Shown: piece after piece, positions 6,413 through 8,028 of the stretch | Position numbering within the stretch: the first letter of the stretch is position 1 | Layout: each line of letters starts with the position of its first letter | The notes under the pieces: model-generated | The model's database searches: none | The model's input: only the letters and a program-made list of their open reading frames with translations | Told to the model about the DNA's origin: nothing | Assembly: GCA_049322335.1 (NCBI GenBank) | Contig: JBMORL010000099.1 | Span: forward strand, 1 to 8,028 | Length of the DNA: 8,028 bases | Direction of reading: 5' to 3' | Source: JBMORL01 sp049322335 | GTDB lineage: Bacteria > Bacteroidota > Bacteroidia > Flavobacteriales_D > UBA2798 | Made by a program: the position numbers and the translations under genes

Positions 6413-6473
6413 GTTACGAAGTGACGAAAAAAGTTTTTACGAAGTAAAAACAAATCCCGGGGATCGAAGATCC
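6413..6473. repeat. Cluster of three mini-hairpins with C-GAA-G triloops
   Basis: Three palindromes share the same GAA loop closed by C-G: GTTAC-GAA-GTGAC (6413-6425, one T-G wobble), GTTTTTAC-GAA-GTAAAAAC (6433-6451, perfect 8-bp stem) and GGATC-GAA-GATCC (6461-6473, perfect 5-bp stem). The stems differ in sequence while the loop is conserved, so this is structural rather than simple copying. A related GGCG-AGT-CGCC hairpin lies at 6358-6368. GCGAAGC-type DNA mini-hairpins with a GAA loop are known to be exceptionally stable. Confidence 0.75.
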
Positions 6474-6557
6474 GCGCCTCTCCCTACTTACTACTCCCCT
6501 CTCCGGCAAAGGAGAGGGAGCCACACGCCAGTGTGACGGGGCGAGGACCCCGGGTTT
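6452..6557. other. Possible branched structure: GC-rich hairpins within an outer stem
   Basis: Internal hairpins are CCCTCTCC/GGAGAGGG with loop GGCAAA (6497-6504 and 6511-6518), CACAC-GCCA-GTGTG (6522-6535) and CGGGG/CCCCG (6537-6541 and 6548-6552). An alternative outer stem pairs AAATCCCGGGG (6452-6462) with CCCCGGGTTT (6548-6557): ten pairs with one bulged T. It would enclose the first two of these and compete with the third. The arrangement could be an interspersed repeat, a terminator-like block or an untranslated structured RNA; I cannot tell which. Confidence 0.45.
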
Positions 6558-6606
6558 CCCTTCCAACAATCTCCCCAAAAATCCCCTCTTTCCGCCCAAT
6601 ATTTCA

Positions 6607-6614
6607 TAAATTTG
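6607..6614 (+). promoter_or_regulatory. Bacteroidota-type -7 promoter element for the cysteine desulfurase
   Basis: TAAATTTG matches the Bacteroidota -7 consensus TAnnTTTG exactly. It ends 21 bases before the ATG at 6636, so transcription would start near 6620 and leave a leader of about 16 bases. No good -33 TTTG was found at the usual distance; the nearest T-rich run is TTTC at 6589-6592. The position also argues against translation starting at the upstream TTG (6612). Confidence 0.55.
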
Positions 6615-6635
6615 CGGATAAAGAAACCATTTAAA

Positions 6636-7775
6636 ATGCAAAGAATTTACCTTGATAATGCAGCTACCACACCCATGGATCCACGGGTACTGGAGGCCAT
6701 GATTCCCTATATGAAAGAGGATTTTGGAAATCCTTCCTCCACGCATTTTTATGGCAGAAAGACCAAGGCCGCTATTGAAACGGCACGTAAAAGCGTGGCG
6801 GCCCATCTTAATGCCTCTCCGGGCGAGATCATTTTCACTTCCGGGGGAACGGAAGCGGATAATATGGCCATTTATAGTTCAGTGTGCGATCTGGGTGTAA
6901 AACATATCATTACTTCTCCGCTCGAACACCATGCCGTGTTGCATACCGTGGAAGAGATGGAGAAAAAATTCGGGGTGAGGCTGAGTTATGTAAAACTAAC
7001 GGACAAGGGACACGTTGACCTTGCGGACCTTGAAAAACTTTTACAAACCAATGATAAAACACTGGTAACGCTGATGCATGGCAACAACGAAATAGGGAAT
7101 CTTCTTCCTATGAAAAAAGTGGGAGACTTGTGCCAGTCGTATAATGCCTGTTTTCATTCTGATACGGTTCAAACGATGGGACATTATGCGATAGATACGA
7201 AGGCCATTCACGTTCATTTTCTTACCTGTGGGGCGCATAAATTTCACGGGCCAAAAGGCGTAGGGTTTTTATACAAAAGTGAAAAACTGAAAATTCATCC
7301 GCTGATCCAGGGTGGGGCACAGGAGAGAGGATACCGTGGCGGAACAGAAAACCTGTATGGAATAGTGGGATTGGCCAAAGCGTTGGATATTGCCTGCAGC
7401 GAAATGAAAGAACACCACGAACATGTGCAGGGAATAAAAAATTATATGACAGGAAAATTAAAAGAGAATATTCCCGGTGTAAGTTTCAATGGCGATTATA
7501 ACGGTTCGAGCTTATATACAGTTTTAAGTGCTTCTTTTCCTCATCATGAAAAAGGAGAAATGCTTCTAATTTCTCTCGACATCAATGGTATTGCCTGTTC
7601 GGGAGGAAGCGCCTGTTCTTCGGGAAGCAATAAAGGTTCGCATGTCCTTGGAGCGTTAGGAGTAGACAGCTCCCGCCATAATGTGCGTTTTTCGTTCAGT
7701 AAATATACTACCAAAGAAGAAATTGATTACGCGGTGGAGAAACTGGTACAGCTGCTGGTGAAAGTGGAGGCGTGA
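6636..7775 (+). CDS. Cysteine desulfurase (group I, NifS/IscS-like)
   Basis: A 379-residue PLP-dependent class V aminotransferase-fold enzyme that takes sulfur from cysteine as an enzyme-bound persulfide, leaving alanine, to supply Fe-S cluster assembly or tRNA thiolation. The N-terminal YLDNAATTP is at 5-13. Next come GNPSSTHFYGR (31-41), SGGTEADNMA (69-78), His98 in the LEHHA motif, Asp176 and Gln179 around the cofactor, and the Schiff-base Lys202 in GAHKFHGPKG (199-208). The catalytic Cys327 lies in the mobile loop GGSACSSGS (323-331), a group I pattern and not the SufS RxGHHCA type. I chose ATG 6636 because homologues begin just before YLDNAATTP; the in-frame TTG at 6612 overlaps the promoter element. 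It appears to be a single-gene unit: no IscU, IscA or Suf genes are in the window. At 379 residues it is slightly shorter than E. coli IscS (404). Confidence 0.95.
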   Translation: MQRIYLDNAATTPMDPRVLEAMIPYMKEDFGNPSSTHFYGRKTKAAIETARKSVAAHLNASPGEIIFTSGGTEADNMAIYSSVCDLGVKHIITSPLEHHAVLHTVEEMEKKFGVRLSYVKLTDKGHVDLADLEKLLQTNDKTLVTLMHGNNEIGNLLPMKKVGDLCQSYNACFHSDTVQTMGHYAIDTKAIHVHFLTCGAHKFHGPKGVGFLYKSEKLKIHPLIQGGAQERGYRGGTENLYGIVGLAKALDIACSEMKEHHEHVQGIKNYMTGKLKENIPGVSFNGDYNGSSLYTVLSASFPHHEKGEMLLISLDINGIACSGGSACSSGSNKGSHVLGALGVDSSRHNVRFSFSKYTTKEEIDYAVEKLVQLLVKVEA

Positions 7776-7801
7776 GGAAAGGATAGAGAGTACACACTGG
7801 T

Positions 7802-7833
7802 GAGAAAATGTAACACGAAACATTTTTTCTTTT
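7802..7833 (+). terminator. Candidate terminator after the cysteine desulfurase
   Basis: A stem of 7802-7811 with 7820-7829 (GAGAAAATGT against ACATTTTTTC, ten pairs with one G-T wobble) closes an 8-base loop and is followed by a T-rich tail ending at 7833. It lies 26 bases past the stop codon, between two convergent genes, which is where a terminator is expected. The stem is AT-rich and therefore weak. Confidence 0.45.
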
Positions 7834-7903
7834 ACATGATCCGTGTATTTAATACCCAAACTGAGCATGGGTTTAAAGCCAGCGTTAGGTATTAGTTCGG
7901 TTT
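7834..7903. other. Intergenic sequence between convergent genes
   Basis: Seventy bases with weak pairing only: TAATACC (7850-7856) with GGTATTA (7888-7894), enclosing ACCCA/TGGGT (7854-7858 and 7868-7872). It could serve the minus-strand gene as a 3' structure, but there is no T run after it in that direction. Nothing else was recognised. Confidence 0.3.
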
Positions 7904-8028
7904 TTAAAAACTTTTTTTAGTATTTTGATAGAGGAAAGGGCTGGGGCTGTTAAAGCGCAAAGAGATTTCGATTCCTCCTCTGCCATAAGTAACATTTTTA
8001 AAGCCCGAGATATTTGCATCGTAACTTA
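7904..8028 (-). CDS. C-terminal end of a probable PorP/SprF-family type IX secretion membrane protein (runs off right edge)
   Basis: The minus strand is open from 8028 down to a TAA at 7906-7904, giving the last 40 residues of a protein. They begin SYDANISGFKNVTYGRGG and end with ISLRFNSPSPFLYQNTKKSF (split here: the two parts are joined by IE). Alternating polar and hydrophobic residues ending in EISLRF look like the last strand of an outer-membrane beta-barrel. The pattern SYD.N.S......GRGG.E.SLR matches my memory of PorP/SprF proteins, which take part in type IX secretion and gliding in Bacteroidota. The tail after SLRF is a little longer than in a barrel ending directly on the aromatic residue. 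The frame is well supported, the family assignment moderately so. It is convergent with the desulfurase. Confidence 0.65.
   Translation of the reverse strand, partial: SYDANISGFKNVTYGRGGIEISLRFNSPSPFLYQNTKKSF

Larger units (their letters stand above)
6289..6635. other. 347-base divergent intergenic region packed with repeats and hairpins
   Basis: No credible gene lies between alkC (minus) and the cysteine desulfurase (plus). From left to right it holds the 15-bp repeat (6297-6341), a GGCG-AGT-CGCC mini-hairpin (6358-6368), three hairpins with GAA triloops (6413-6473), three GC-rich hairpins (6497-6552), a pyrimidine-rich stretch (6554-6599) and a Bacteroidota -7 element (6607-6614). The 130-codon frame on the minus strand at 6414-6806 crosses the hairpins, overlaps the desulfurase and looks spurious. 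Confidence 0.75.

Noticed and set aside
6612..6635. Earlier TTG start for the cysteine desulfurase
   Set aside because: The TTG is part of the TAAATTTG promoter element and the extra residues precede the family's usual N-terminus.
6414..6806. 130-codon minus-strand frame over the hairpin region
   Set aside because: It covers the hairpins and then runs antisense to the desulfurase N-terminus with its conserved motifs; no domain is visible.

Overview
The window looks like chromosomal DNA of a Bacteroidota member (Flavobacteriales/Sphingobacteriales/Chitinophagales type). Four things point there: the C-terminus of a probable PorP/SprF-family type IX secretion protein at the right edge, a TAnnTTTG promoter element at 6607-6614, a four-helix-bundle (S23/IVS-type) gene lodged in an operon, and AT-rich leaders without clear Shine-Dalgarno sequences. 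I cannot place it more finely from the sequence alone.

Left two thirds (1-5153, all minus strand): a fatty-acid beta-oxidation operon read right to left. The order is a MarR-type regulator (5153-4704), a two-domain 3-hydroxyacyl-CoA dehydrogenase/enoyl-CoA hydratase of the FadN type (4700-2298), a thiolase FadA (2191-1016), an inserted four-helix-bundle gene (930-562), and the start of a FadE-type acyl-CoA dehydrogenase (482 to beyond the left edge). FadE oxidises acyl-CoA, FadN hydrates the enoyl-CoA and oxidises the hydroxyacyl-CoA, and FadA releases acetyl-CoA. This is the fadN-fadA-fadE order known from Bacillus, with a regulator in front and a small foreign-looking unit between fadA and fadE.

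Right third: an AlkC-type DNA glycosylase with a C-terminal Ig-like domain (6288-5206, minus), a 347-base gap full of small hairpins and repeats (6289-6635), a complete group I cysteine desulfurase (6636-7775, plus), a candidate terminator, and the last 40 codons of a probable PorP/SprF protein (minus, running off the right edge).

The most notable feature is non-coding. Several gaps hold different repeat families: degenerate 7-nt TGAGNNN arrays in inverted orientation around the four-helix-bundle gene; a long palindrome of TCTGCG units between fadN and fadA; a 15-bp AAAGTT-type tandem repeat before alkC; and a run of mini-hairpins with C-GAA-G triloops, followed by GC-rich hairpins, before the desulfurase. 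The heptad arrays with their gene are the best candidate for an under-described element. No CRISPR array, tRNA, rRNA, transposase or phage gene was seen.
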